In this document: in pieces, positions 1 to 12,176 of the stretch
How the letters are laid out: each line of letters begins with the position of its first letter
Position numbering within the stretch: position 1 is the stretch's first letter
Assembly: GCA_947034885.2 (NCBI GenBank)
Contig: OX344755.2
Span: 4,528,501-4,592,500 of the forward strand
Source of the DNA: Thuidium tamariscinum
Lineage: Eukaryota; Streptophyta; Bryopsida; Hypnales; Thuidiaceae
Direction: 5' to 3'
DNA length: 64,000 nt
Program-made: the position numbers and the translations under genes
Notes under the pieces: model-generated
What the model was told of the DNA's origin: nothing
Databases searched by the model: none
Seen by the model: only the letters and a program-made list of their open reading frames with translations

Positions 1-1119
1 GCAATGAGATTATTATGTCTCTTGAAATTCAGACCTAAGAAATTTTTTCTCTAAATGTTATAGACAATGGAAAATACAATGAAAATACCTCTTTTTTCAC
101 TAATTTGGTAAAAATAGTAAAAAAATTCAAAAAATGAAAATATAAAATGCATTTTTTCTCCAAGTAAAGGTCTTTTTTTTACAAAAAATTTCATCTTTGG
201 AAAAAATAAATTTCTATTCTCTACACTTGCGCAAAGTCAGCCACTTTGATGACATGTGGAGGTTGAATAGTATAGTATTTTCAAAAAATCTCTTCGTGGT
301 CCTGTGTAAATTTAGGTGAGGTCCTTGCATGCCAATTTTCAGCTCAAAATTTTCATTTTTGGGTCAAAAATAGGACTAAAACCCCCCAAAATGGCCAAGG
401 TAGACAGCCAATTGGGAGAAGTTTAAAAATAGTAAACTAATTTTTTAAAAATTGAAAAAATTACACAACATATAAAACTTTTGTGTGCACCTTCATTCCA
501 AATTTCAAATTGATAAGGCAAATGATGCAAAAGTTATAAGCAAAAAACTACCTGTTGGAGGTTAAGGGGACAAAAAATAGGACAAGTGTTTCTTGCAATC
601 ACCCTATAGAGAAAGGTCAGAAGAATAATAGACACCAAGACTAGAAATCAAACCAGTGTTCCATTCTTACTCACTCAGCCACCGTAACTTCTTAGTCATC
701 ACAACCCTTTAGTTTTTTGATCTAAATTGTTAGTAAATAGCGATGTTGACTTTCAACAATTTAGGAGAGGCCTACAAAACTAATTGTAGACAATTATCAA
801 ACACGGAGGACTCATTGCAAGCTACTTTTGATGGAGGATGTTCTCGATCTGATTTCAAAAAACATCAAGAAGTTTTTTACGGAGGCATGCAGAGCATGGA
901 TTTGCCCACATGGAATGAGATTACTTCAAGGAAGTGCATAACCAGCATTTCCTTCAAGTTTTAGCCTTAGGAAATATTAGATTTTTTAATAGAGCTCTTT
1001 ATAAGTAATTGAATGTGCAAATTAAAGCAAGCGTGTATTACAATTGATCGTATAGGTGAGCACGCGGGAAAGCGAGTCGGAGAGTAGGAAATCAATCACA
1101 AGATTCTCTAGATCCTTGA
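1..1119. other. AT-rich intergenic DNA, no gene seen
   Basis: No convincing coding exon on either strand. The stretch is dominated by short A and T runs. Near 586-603 it holds the phrase TTTCTTGCAATCACCC, which recurs in the same orientation near 42.42 kb and 44.53 kb (a weaker form near 45.24 kb), suggesting a fragment of a dispersed non-coding repeat. The small open frame at 743-964 has no recognisable motif. Confidence 0.5.
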
Positions 1120-1884
1120 GTGAGTTTGACTGAGCATTTCAACTTGCTATCGATTAGGTGGACAGGCATGGACCCATCCAGAAACCCGGATCCAAATAAC
1201 AGTCTCATACGCTTCCACGACTATTGCCAAGACTACTTGGCGAGATTTCCAATGCAACCCTCAAACTACAACGACTCACTTGGAGTTTCAGCGTTTCACT
1301 TATCCCCTACAACGTCTTCCACTTGACGCAAGTGTGTGGGTTTGCTCATGTGGAATGAGATGTTCTGGGTAGTGCATCCCGACAGCCCAACTATCTTAGA
1401 CCAGGCGGAGGCAAAGCTGAAGCTTTCTTTAGACAATAAAATGCAGGGTAGTTGCGACATGCTTTCTGAATTCAATAGCATATTGAGCTCTTTGGTTTTG
1501 TTCGTGGTAGACCAAATTCATCAACGTTCTTTCAAGCTGGGTTTGAACATGCTAGGCAAGAGAAGCATGGGACACATCAAAGGGATGGATTGAAACAACC
1601 AACAACGCTTCTCGTCTCATTTTCTTGGACAAGTTAAACTCTGTCAGCTTGTCAAGCTATAAGGAGGGAGCATCAACAACTACATTCATAAACAACAACA
1701 AATGAAGCTAAAGTTGAAGCCCAAAGGGAGTTTGACATGCCATGTCGGAGACTAATATTGTGGAATGATTATTCAACATCTTGCCGCCAAGCTATGATGC
1801 CATCTATAACCAGGTGAGTATGCTCTAGAATATGCCCACTTTGAAGGCACTTACAATATAATTGTTTCAATATAAGCAATGACT
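1120..1884 (+). pseudogene. Ty1/copia gag relic, 5' part
   Basis: Broken reading frames read like the gag (UBN2-type) protein of a plant copia retrotransposon. Pieces at about 1120-1326 and 1336-1593 are followed near 1774-1880 by an ILPPSYDAIYNQ-like stretch, the familiar 'LPPSYD' helix of copia gag, then by residues resembling the 'TLEEL...LLQ' helix, broken by stops. No PBS or 5' LTR was found upstream. The frame is cut at 1884/1885 by a CACTA element; the same retroelement resumes at 4514. The assignment rests on pattern similarity, supported by RT and RNase H remnants in the right order downstream. Confidence 0.5.
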
Positions 1885-4513
1885 CACTACAAGAGAAAGA
1901 GGTGTTTTAAGTGGGATTTTTAGTCAAAAAATGCATATTGAAAGGTCAAGTAGTTTAAGTAAAATTTGCTTAAAATCATGTGTCTAGGACTTGCATTATT
2001 ATACCTTACTCAAACGCCAAATTCATGAATTTTACATGTCTTTTCAACATTCTTAAAAGACAACTCTAACTAAAAACAAAATCTTCCATAGGAGACATTG
2101 CACTTTGTAAAAATTTATACATTTTAGAAAGCCAAATCAACAAGAAATTTTATTTCTTACAAGAAGTCCAAATGTACATATGATGAAGTCTAAATCTATG
2201 GAAACAAATCTAAAATCTAAGGACTTTAATCTGCCTCCTCTATCTTCGTTGACTACTATAGTTGGGACTAAAGATGCCAGTGTCCTGCCGATACAAAATA
2301 GGCCACCAAGATTGCAGCCATCAAAATCTACAATAGTAAAGGTGATAAACTCTCCGATGATGTTGAATACAAAGTTGGAGGTTGAAATAATAATTGCAAG
2401 AATTCCTGCATCATGGCGAGACATTCACCTGTAAGGTCTTCCATATTGACAGGCTTAATATCAACAATATTGAAACAGTTGGTCACTGATCTCCAAGTTC
2501 CATAAATTTATTCTTAGTCCACCTTGAACGAACAATTGAGAAAACAAGGAATGATATGATAAGGCTAATTACCTTACTGTACGCACAATAGTATAACATC
2601 AGCCTCCTCCCACAGCTTAGGGATAGGAAAGTCAACATTGATACCTACGGGGGAAAAACAAATCTAGTAACACAGATAAATGCATGCTTCAGCAGCTGCA
2701 CGCTAGAAACACTACAGCAATGGCGTCACAAGAAATGTACCTTCCAGAGTTTTATAGTCTTGTCGTTGGTGGAAAGAAGCAACCTAGCACCATAGGTAGT
2801 TTGGCAGCACCTGATTTTGTTGATCTTCTCCTTGATTTCCAAACTTTTAACGTAATCGAACTGCAAAAAACACCTCACATTCAGGATAATGTATTGGTAG
2901 AACATGTGTGCAATAAGAAACACAAGATCCCCACCAGAAAGCTATCCAATGATGATTTCTCAGTTATTTTTCAATAACAAATGCCTAAGCGAACATGGCT
3001 CTCCACCCAGCCATTGAACCATTAGATGATGCAACATGCAATCCCTCAAAGTTCACCCCAAGCCAGTCTAACCTAGAGAAACTCCAATGAAACTAATTCT
3101 AATTTGTTCCACTCAGATGCAGCATCTACAAAACAGGGTAAGATTTAGAATGTTGCATACAAGTCCAAAGTACGATTCATGATGTCAAAAAAATAGAAGA
3201 CATGTAGGAAGAATGTTGGAGAGCAACTGACCATGCCACAGTTGAATGAGAAGGAGCTTCTCCCCTCCGTTCTACCTCACAATAGCATTACAAGTTCCAA
3301 ATCAATTATCAACCTACATCTACCTAAGCAGGAAACAAACATACCACCTCCATGAAAAGTTAGAGTACCCCTCCCTCAAATACATCCCTATCATCCCTAG
3401 TCTGCATGTTCAACAGAGTAGTCTCGAATTCGATGGCAAAAAATCCGCAATATAAAAATTTACTATAGAACACAACCTCATAAGTACACCTATGAGGGCA
3501 TATTCCCATAAATATGACAGCTTAAACTGCCAAGCCACTTAAAGCGTAAACATCAACTAGGAACGGCACATATGTACGTAGACACTACCTTACACAAACT
3601 AACACAATTAACTGAAAAGGAATTAAAAAATATTCCAATTTGAACTTCCAGCTTGCCCATGCTAAGAAGACACATAGAAGCTTCACAGTCACGGCGAACG
3701 AGAAAGTACCTTGGGTTTGTGACTTTGAAATTCGGTTGCATAACGATGGCTGCCTGGGTGCAGGATAATCAGCTCTCTCCAACTCTTTTCGACTCCGCTG
3801 CTGCACCTGTGGAAGAAGACAGCACATAAACAAGATCAACAAATTCCTAAGAACTCCTGTGAGCAGTGTAATTTGCCTAATTAAGATAATTCGTTGAATG
3901 AACTACAACAAAAAACAGAGCAAGTTAGAGTCCTAAGAATCTAAAGTCTTACATCTTTGCCATTAGTTCTTTCGAACAAGACAACGTGCCCGCCTCAATC
4001 GCTAGTTGCCAAATGCTCCCCAATCTTATCGAATTCAATAGCTGAGATAATATCAAAGAAGACGAGAAGACGAGGTAACTAGAACTAACGCCTGGAGCCT
4101 ACATTGGAGGTGCACCTCATGGATCCTTTGATTCATTACAACCCCACGAGGCCAAGGAGGAACCCTACGCCTTCAAAACGCATGTTGCAAAAAACCTCAA
4201 CAGAGTAAGGCGGCGCGCCCTAGAAGAGAAGAATGGAGCAATGCAGCAAGCCCTCAATGACAAGAACAAGATGCTTTTTTCTATTTTTACACAGAGCACA
4301 CCACTTGCTCAGCATAGGAAAACGGTCTGAATATACATGCATACCGCTCAGTGACTGAGAAGCCCGTTTCTAGAACAATTATATGACTCTTAAGAATTTA
4401 TAACTGAATGTACACGACTCTACTTCCCAAGTTGACTTTCCAGGACTTTCAATGTCTTTTCAATATTTTCTTACTATTATCCCCTACTAAAAACACCCAC
4501 ATCTCTTGTAGTG
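1885..4513. mobile_element. CACTA (En/Spm) DNA transposon, non-autonomous, inserted in copia relic
   Basis: Left end is CACTACAAGAGA at 1885; right end is its inverted complement TCTCTTGTAGTG ending at 4513. The trinucleotide ACT lies directly outside both ends (1882-1884 and 4514-4516), the 3-bp target duplication typical of CACTA elements. Sub-terminal sequence is also partly inverted-repetitive (GGTGTTTTAAGTGGGA against GGTGTTTTTAGTAGGG). At 2.6 kb it has no recognisable TNPA/TNPD transposase frame. The interior is less AT-rich than its surroundings and contains at least one exon-like piece on the minus strand (3710-3806) and an unassigned open stretch near 4072-4330. Most likely a deletion derivative carrying host sequence. 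Confidence 0.8.
3710..3806 (-). pseudogene. exon-like captured fragment inside the CACTA element
   Basis: On the minus strand a pyrimidine-rich acceptor (CTTCTTCCACAG) precedes a 97-nt open stretch ending at AAG followed by a GTACTT donor. It translates without stops to 32 residues, beginning VQQRSRKELERADYPAPRQP. The intact splice sites flanking a short coding-like segment look like an exon captured from a host gene. I do not recognise the parent protein, and no partner exon could be assigned with confidence. Confidence 0.35.
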
Positions 4514-5600
4514 ACTCCAGTTTTGACTATCAAAGATTGTTGATCCAAGGTATAGCAAATGAAAGCCTTGGTTGCTCGATTTCAACGCCCGAGCTACGGA
4601 GGATCAACAAACCCCGTCCATATTGTTTGACACCTCTATAGCCATTGATATGGGATTAACTGTGGTAGCTCAACATCTCCGGCATGGCTAATTGCAGATG
4701 CCCCTATGACACCACCGCTCGAGGCATCAAGGACTCCGCCTAATCTTCCATGTTGTCTAATAGCCTCTCTTTTATAAAGATACGGCTTTTGATCCTAATT
4801 GGACAAATATGATGCAACAAAAGATTGACTTATATAAGCCAACAACACTTGATTGTTGGTTGAGCTACCACCTAGACAAAAAAAACAATTGCAGTTAAGT
4901 AGACATATATACCAGCTTAAGTTTGGGATTGCTTCCACTAGACCAAGATACAAAGTTTGGTTGGTAGCTAGGGGAGACCCATAGCACATGGAACAATGGG
5001 TGAAGTAGTGAACCAATTGTGGGCAAAACTAAATCAAGCGTCCTTGTGTTTGAGTTGTGTGTTTGGTTGTAAAAATCCCGTTGTTCAACAATAGATTTTT
5101 GAAGGTGGAACGTAGGTGGCAAGTGGAAAAGTTATTATCGCACGGGGTTACAAAAAGCATGTGCATCTGAGATGGTTCAGTGATTGTGGGGGATCCAGAA
5201 TTCAAACAAACAGTGACTACCTCGGTGATGTAGAGGAGAGAACCTCAACTTGAAGTTACGTCATGAATATCAAGATGTCACCAATCTCTTGGAAGAGTAA
5301 ACTGCAAATTGAAGTGGCACAGGCTAGTTCTGAGGCCAAATACAAGGCTCTTGCGAGAGTAGTTAAAGAAGCCATGTGAATGCAAAATTTATTTGAAGAG
5401 ATTCGCTTGTCACTATCACGACCCATTACTTTATATTGCGACAACCAAAGTTGTTTGAAAATGGCAAAGAATCCTGTGCTACAAGGTCCTACTAAGCACA
5501 TCAAGAAAACATGTCACTTCATACGTGATCACATTCGCAAGGGAAGGATTTGCTTGGAACTTGTCCGATCTTAAGAACAAACAACCAATATTATAACAAA
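4514..5600 (+). pseudogene. Ty1/copia pol relic: start of RT and end of RNase H, internally deleted
   Basis: Continuation of the copia relic after the CACTA insertion. About 4790-4990 reads like the start of copia reverse transcriptase: a 'YKNNTWxLVELPP'-like stretch (here LYKPTTLDCWLSYHLD with frame breaks), then IYQLKFGIASTRPRYKVW, matching the family's 'WIYKLK...RYKARLVAKG'. About 5287-5574 is RNase H: SSEAKYKALA, then YCDNQSCLKMAKNPVLQGPT and KHIKKTCHFIRDHI, matching the family's 'DN..A..LA.NPV.H.RTKHI....HFIR'. The central RT, all of integrase and most of protease are missing, and frames carry stops. It cannot be functional. Confidence 0.75.
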
Positions 5601-5762
5601 ATCCTTATGAGTCTAATTCCAAGAGATGAATAGTTGCCTCTGACTGCCTACACAAGAAGAATTCAAAACGTCCAGCAATTTTCTTAGATTAACGTTCATA
5701 CCATACATATGACTGTTTGATTTGATCACTGTTATGTACAAATTTCCAATCAAGATTTTTAA

Positions 5763-5787
5763 GTGGGAGTATTGGAGTGAGGGGGAG
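5763..5787 (+). other. copia polypurine tract
   Basis: A purine-rich stretch (GTGGGAGTATTGGAGTGAGG then GGGAG) lies about 160 bp after the RNase H remnant and directly abuts TGTTAGAAATA, the usual start of plant copia LTRs. This is the expected place for second-strand priming. Confidence 0.7.
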
Positions 5788-6039
5788 TGTTAGAAATACA
5801 ATCCAATCCATGTATTTCCCCCACCATATGGCATATGCAGCTATGTTAGGTACATAGTTAATTAGCAATGATTAGTGTTGTTTGTTAGTGGTTATTTTTC
5901 GGCTCTTTATTTAGTATATATACTCTTCTCTTTGTTATTCTTCACCACCTGTGTGGTGAGATTGACACAACGATCCTTACAGTAAGGTTACTTCCCTATG
6001 TGGAGGAGTAGGATTATTGGGATGGAAGGCCTACCAACA
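5788..6039 (+). repeat. copia 3' LTR (approximate end)
   Basis: Begins TGTTAG directly after the polypurine tract. Contains a TATA-like TAGTATATATACTC near 5910-5930, followed by a pyrimidine-rich stretch, as in LTR promoters. The right end is set at a CCAACA near 6039 because it approximates the complement of the start. No second LTR was found to confirm it, so the right boundary is soft. Confidence 0.5.
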
Positions 6040-7438
6040 AATGGCTAATTAGTAAAATTGAAGAGTATAATGTGTATATTGGAATTCTTCAAACTTTGAT
6101 TGAGGAGCAAGAGGTGGAAACATAGGATAAGTTTTACAATGGAGGTCCCGTTGTCCACCGATGACAAAATAGAGGCCATCTCCCTAGCCTTTGGAAAATT
6201 GACATGAGGGATCATGAATTTTCTTCATTGTTTACTCTATAGAAATTGGCTCATCAAAAAATGCCCCCTTTGGAATTAATCCAACCATGTAGAGATATTG
6301 GTTTGGATTTTAATATGTGTGTTTATTCTAATATAGTTTTTGACTAAAAAGGCTTTGTGGTGATGTACAAACTCTTTGAATGAAATTATCAAATCTACAT
6401 AAAGTTTTGTGCACTTTTTCTTGATTTATAATCTCATTCCATTGTGCAAACTTCAATATTACATCCATTATGCTTTTGACTTGAAAATTAATGCCAAATT
6501 TTCCACCACTTCTTTCCAACATCTTTGATGATAGTATTTGTGCAATTGATAGATGCTTGATAAGATTTTACATTTATGGACAATTTTCAAATGTCTTGTG
6601 CTTTTGTAACAATAGTTTGTAATCAATATCTATATATATTTTCCATCACATAGAGATCTTTGTATAAAGATAACATGTGATAATGTTCATGCTTTTTATT
6701 GCAATAAAAGAATAGGAAATTATGAGTCCAAAATTTAGAGTTCAAAGTCTAATTGAAGATAGATAGTAAGCAAATTATTTAGAGGATTTGATGCCTTGAT
6801 TACTAATGACCTCAAAGCAAATTTCCATTTGTGAATGGAAATTATACCATTTTTTTGTCATAAATTTGAACATTAGTCAAAGAATGGAAGATTGGTGAAA
6901 TGCTTGATGAGTGCTTCAAATTATTCTCCATTTTGTAGCTACATTGTAGTAGTCAAAAAGAGGTTGTTTGTCCTTTGTGCAATCCAAATAAAGACCTCAA
7001 CTCTATTATATATAGTCTGACTATTAAGTGTTCACGTTGTCATGGCCATAGCCTATTTGCCCACCATGATGGCTTTGATACCAAGTTAATGTCTAATCCA
7101 AATATTTGTTGACTTAAGGCTACATCTTGTCCTAATTTTAATGATTTTCTCTCTTTTCATACCTACTTGTTACAAGCCAAGATTTTCATTGCATGTGTGA
7201 TAACACTTAATGTTGATGCATTAAAAATAAATGTTGCAAGTATCTCACAATCTATAATACTATAATTGTTGTTTGTGTCAAGGTAAAGGAATGTTGTTGT
7301 ATACAAAGTGTAAATCTCAAGGCAATATTCTCTTTAGCAAATGTCATAGCTTTGGTGCATTATTTGAAAGCAAGTAGTTGAATGTAAATTTTGTAGTAAC
7401 AAAAAATAGGGTGCACTAGGAGTGAAGACATAAATAAA
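6040..7438. other. AT-rich DNA, nothing recognised
   Basis: Both strands are closed by frequent stops. No transposon ends, RNA gene or conserved coding piece recognised. Confidence 0.5.
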
Positions 7439-7834
7439 ATAGAACCACCTATAACCAATCATTTAAGGTATTATAAATATGATTGAGTGTAGTGTAAGGC
7501 AAAGCAAATATTTTTAGAGGTCCAATTATAAATGATGGGGATAGCAAAAACTTTGGTAATTTAATCGCATTAATTGAAATTTTTGTGCATTTTAAAAGGC
7601 AAAAGGTGCACCAAGACCTCTACCAATTTGTAGACTCTTTTATTTTCAATCATGCAAAAAACTACTTATTTACTCACTCTTTCCTACTTTCTTGCACACT
7701 ACTTTGAGACATGTGCCGTAAACTCTTTGTCCCATCTTCGAAAAGGAGAAGAAAAAACATTCTAGCCTTGGTAGTAAATATGTCAGTTGGATATGGGGTG
7801 TTGATTGCTTATAGAAATATAGGTGGTCCTACCA
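7439..7834. mobile_element. MITE family 1, copy 1 (~400 bp)
   Basis: Left end AGAACCACCTATAACCAATC (7441 onward) and right end ATAGGTGGTCCTACC are imperfect inverted repeats. The whole segment aligns in reverse complement with the element at 19.27-19.67 kb, sharing for example TGGGGATAGCAAAAACTTTG against TGGGGATTGCAAAAACTTTG and the ACTCACTCTTT region. It has no coding capacity. The outermost few bases are eroded relative to copy 2. Confidence 0.7.
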
Positions 7835-10800
7835 TAGACATGATTTGGTCATGAAATTTTAAGAACACTTGACTATAGTTATGAAGTGACAATTATATTA
7901 GTATAGAATTAATATGATTAAAATGTTATATAATCCAAGCCATAAATGATGGTACATGAGTGTAGCTATGACTATTGTTTTAAACAATTTGAATGTCTCT
8001 TCAAGCATAATTTAAGTATCTCTTCATTCTTTTAATAAAAATAAAATAATAAAAGTAAGTTAGATCTTTGAGAGTTGAAGAGTTATTTTCATGTGAAAAT
8101 TTATTTATGATTTTTTTTTGTATATCCAAATAATTATTGTATCCCTTCATCTATAATTGCATTATTTTAATTATTTAATAATAATAAATTTAGAAGAATT
8201 ACTTAATTATTTATAAATTTGATTTTTTATTTATTTTTCATTGTTGTGTGAAAATATTTTTGTTAAATAATCATCAAAGTATTGATTGGCAATTGAAAAA
8301 GGATTTTGTATTGAAATGAATTGAGTATTATAAATTCCAACAATATTCCAATATCTAAGTTCATCTATAGATTTGAAAGCGATTTATTGTATTTGAGATT
8401 AGACTTGAATATATTGAATGTCTTTTTGTTTTACAAAAAGGCAAGGTTACTTTTTTTTCCTATTCACAAAGTAATGCATGAAAGTATTATGAAAATCAAC
8501 TAATAAAAATTTCAACTATGAAAAACTCAAAAATTGATTTTCTATTCCAGTTCAATACAAAAATGCCCTCTTACTCATTTTGTCAAGGTATCACAATCTT
8601 GATCATTTGAAAAGAGGTAGGACCATTGGAGAATTCCTACAAATATTGTCTCATTGGTTGGAAGTATGACTCCAAAATTGATGAAATTTTCAATATAGAT
8701 GAATGAATGTTATTGTTATTGTAGGAACAAGGCAACATCGCAGTTCCAACTATATAAGAATAATTCTTTGTGTGTCTTTATTGTATGATTTACAATTATC
8801 AATTTAGGGTCTATGAAGAAACTCTCTCGACGTTGCAATCTACTTGGCGTACTTGCTACTTTGGAAGACATACAAATGTTGTTGTAGAGAATTTATAGCA
8901 ATTGATTTGATAGAGGAATGACAAAATGTAAAGTTAGGGTACTACCTCAAGGATTTTTGTTCTTCATAGAGAATGATTTTGTAAAAGAATTTGTACATAG
9001 AAATTTGGTGTTTTATTATTTATATCTTTTCATTCTAATTTAGAAAGAGATTTAAAAGATCTAGCACAATGTTGACCAAGTTCAAGATTAAATGTAATTA
9101 GGTGAAGGATATAAGGTTTCATACCCAATAACTATAGATCATGGTGTCAAGAAGCAATTGAAAGATGTATTGTCTAGTCACAATAAGATCTTGTACATTG
9201 AGATGCAAATGTCATATTATAGCCTAACAAATCTATGTGTGGGCTCTTTGCAATAGCTTACACCAAGGACATTATGTTTTGTATCAATTTAGAGACAACA
9301 ATTTATGTCATCTTGATGATGAAGGTGTATGTGTGGAAGTGCATGAAAGATAAGAAACTCATATTGCTTTCTAAGGTCGTTTTGGATTCTTACATTTGTA
9401 TGCCAGGGCTAAATTTTGGAGTTTCTACCGTCAAAATATTTAAAGCCAAAAATGAAGCACAAAAACCTTCAATATTCAATTGTTAGCATTAAAAGCACAA
9501 AAAGTCACAAAGTCCTTTTTCCACTAAAAGCATAGAAAGCCATGAAGCCCTAATTTACTTTACATTCAACTCATTCTACTTACATATCCATCTAAAATTT
9601 TTCATAAAATTTTCTCTTTCAATAACTTTCTCTACCACCTTGAATTTAAAATAGTGTTTATTGATCAATGAAAACCTAGTAGTACAAGGTTTTTGATGAA
9701 TACATAGAGTAAGATTACAAGTATGCCAAAATGTAAAATTAAGACTCCATATTTGGTACACTATAACAAAAAGAACCTACAACCATTGTCACATAGCTTT
9801 TAAAATAAAAAGTAAAAATTACACAAAAAGTTGGTTTGTATTATGATGTTTTTCACTCTACTATTTTTTAAGATCAATTCTTAGTAATGATACAACAAAT
9901 TATTTTGCATGTGTGATTATATCTAGCATGTAGTAGTTATTTCATTTTTATAGATCGATAGTTCAATGACTTCAATCATATTATCTACTTCAAATATTAA
10001 CTCCAAAATTTGATAAATAAAGTTCTAATCAAACTTCAAGGATTGATTCAAAGTGCAAGCTCTAGATTGTACCACCATATGATCTTAATGCAAGGCTTAT
10101 AAAGATGGTCTCAACTTAAACAATTGGAGGTTTTCTATAAAGATAAACATTGAAAGTCAAAACAATCTTTGTTGATTATATGTATAGGCAAATTACCATG
10201 TATTCTATAATAAATATATATATATCAACACAAGTACATTAATTTCTTTCAAAGAATTGCAATGACAAATTGATGAATTATTTAATTGATTTTATTTTAT
10301 ATTAGTAGAAGAGAGAGGTTGTTTTTAAACAAAAACAACAATGCATCTATAAGAGGAAAGGTTTTATGTATGATTATAATTGAACTTTATGAGAAAGTGA
10401 CCCATGTCTACATTATTTTAAACAATATTTCTCATAGTTTTTGAATTTTTGATAAGTTCAAATAATGGCAATGATAAATAATCTTAATTCCAAGCTTTCT
10501 AAAATACACAATAACAACTATATGATTGGACAAAAGAAAGGTTACCTCCTCTAGCCCTAGATTTATGATTTCATGGATATCCTTACAACTCATGTTGATG
10601 GCTGTGAAGACTACATTAGAAAAGATAAACTCAATATTTTAGAATTTAAGATGTCCTTTTCTCATTGAGTGGAGGACTAGAATTGTATCCCTTGGCCATC
10701 TTTAATTTTCTAGCCTATTTTTGTAGTCTCCACTATCTCAATGTTCAAGTGCCTTCTTATTTGCTCCTTTCATATCCCAAACGGCTTCTTATTTTTCTTG

Positions 10801-12176
10801 CCTCTCACAAGCATCCTTCAAATTGTTCAATTGAGACTTTGGCTTTGGCTTCAAGATTCTTCAACACCTTTGCAAAATTCAAGTGTTTCTATATCATTTA
10901 TGAAAATATAATGACAATCTTATAAATTCAAGCTAATACTTATTATTGAATAAGATCATATAAAAAGTGTTGCAATTTTGTGTTGGATTGATTTAATCAA
11001 ATATGTATAAAAGTGTGGGTTTGGACAATTATATGGATGTGATTTGTTATGGACTTAGAGCTAGCTCAATTTAAATTGGGTTGGAGACCTAAGTGATTTT
11101 GACTTTCTACAGTGACCTTATTTTTCTTTTACCTTCATTATAATTTGATACCATTGTACATAAGTAAATAATGAAGAGTTGGGTGGAAAATTGCAAGCAA
11201 AGTAAGACTTCAATGAAGCTCAAAAAAATGGCTAGAGAAATTCGAGAAAGTAGAAGCATGCAAAAACTCAAAGAGCTTTCAGAAGAGGTTCATCAAACAA
11301 TGGATAAGTGTTTCATCCAAACTTCTTCTTTTGTGCCATTGCTTTCTACTCGTGAAAATTACACTCTTGAAAAGTCTCTAGGGACTAATTTCCTTCCGTT
11401 CAAACAAATCTTCTCCTTGCTACTCAAACGCATGCAATTCAATTCAAGGTATCTTTGGATATAAGATTTGGAAATTCAAAGATTCAAAATACAAACTAAG
11501 GAATTTGAAGAAGATGAAGAGTGTTCTTATAGGTATGTGAACAGGTATCTTTGTATATTTCAATGAAATGAAGACATTAAAGATGCAAAAGAACATAAAT
11601 CAAGCTCACTAGAATATCAATCATTGATTGTGGGTAGTCATCAAAACATGAGATTCTTTTGTAGTCTTGACTTTACATCTCTCTTTTATTTTTGCCTAGG
11701 GAAAAAATGGCATTTGTAATTATCCTTTTCTATTAATTGCAAATGCAAGAAAGTACTTAAAATGCATTTTTTAAAATTTTAGTCTTTCTTGACCAAATAT
11801 TTATATATATGTATATCTTGGTAGTAAATAGAATCTTGTTTTACTATATTAGACGGTTTTTCAATGATGGAAAATAGTAAGTTGAATGTTATTTTATCCA
11901 ATTTCTTTACCACACATATGTAAAGCTAAACAAAAATTGAATATTCAAAATTATTGTAAAGGAAATCATGGATGTGAAGGTTTCTTTATGCCCCATTATT
12001 TCTTTTATAATAGTTGATATCTTTTCCCATGAAGATGATTCAAGCACTGACCTTGGAAAAAAGACTCTATGTGGAACATTTTAATATTGAAAATGATTAA
12101 TTCAACTCAAATTAAATATGTGAATTGTATTTGTTGCAAGCTTGATGCAAATTTAAGCTACAAGTAAGCATCAAAG
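7835..12176. other. AT-rich intergenic DNA upstream of the STPG gene
   Basis: No supported gene. Open frames here (for example 11171-11464, lysine-rich, 97 residues) have no recognisable domain, splice context or repeat. The last ~100 bp before 12177 may be the leader of the STPG gene, but no clear TATA box was selected. Confidence 0.4.

Noticed and set aside
11171..11464. 97-residue lysine-rich frame upstream of the STPG gene
   Set aside because: No recognisable domain, no splice or promoter context, AT-rich codon content like the surrounding non-coding DNA.
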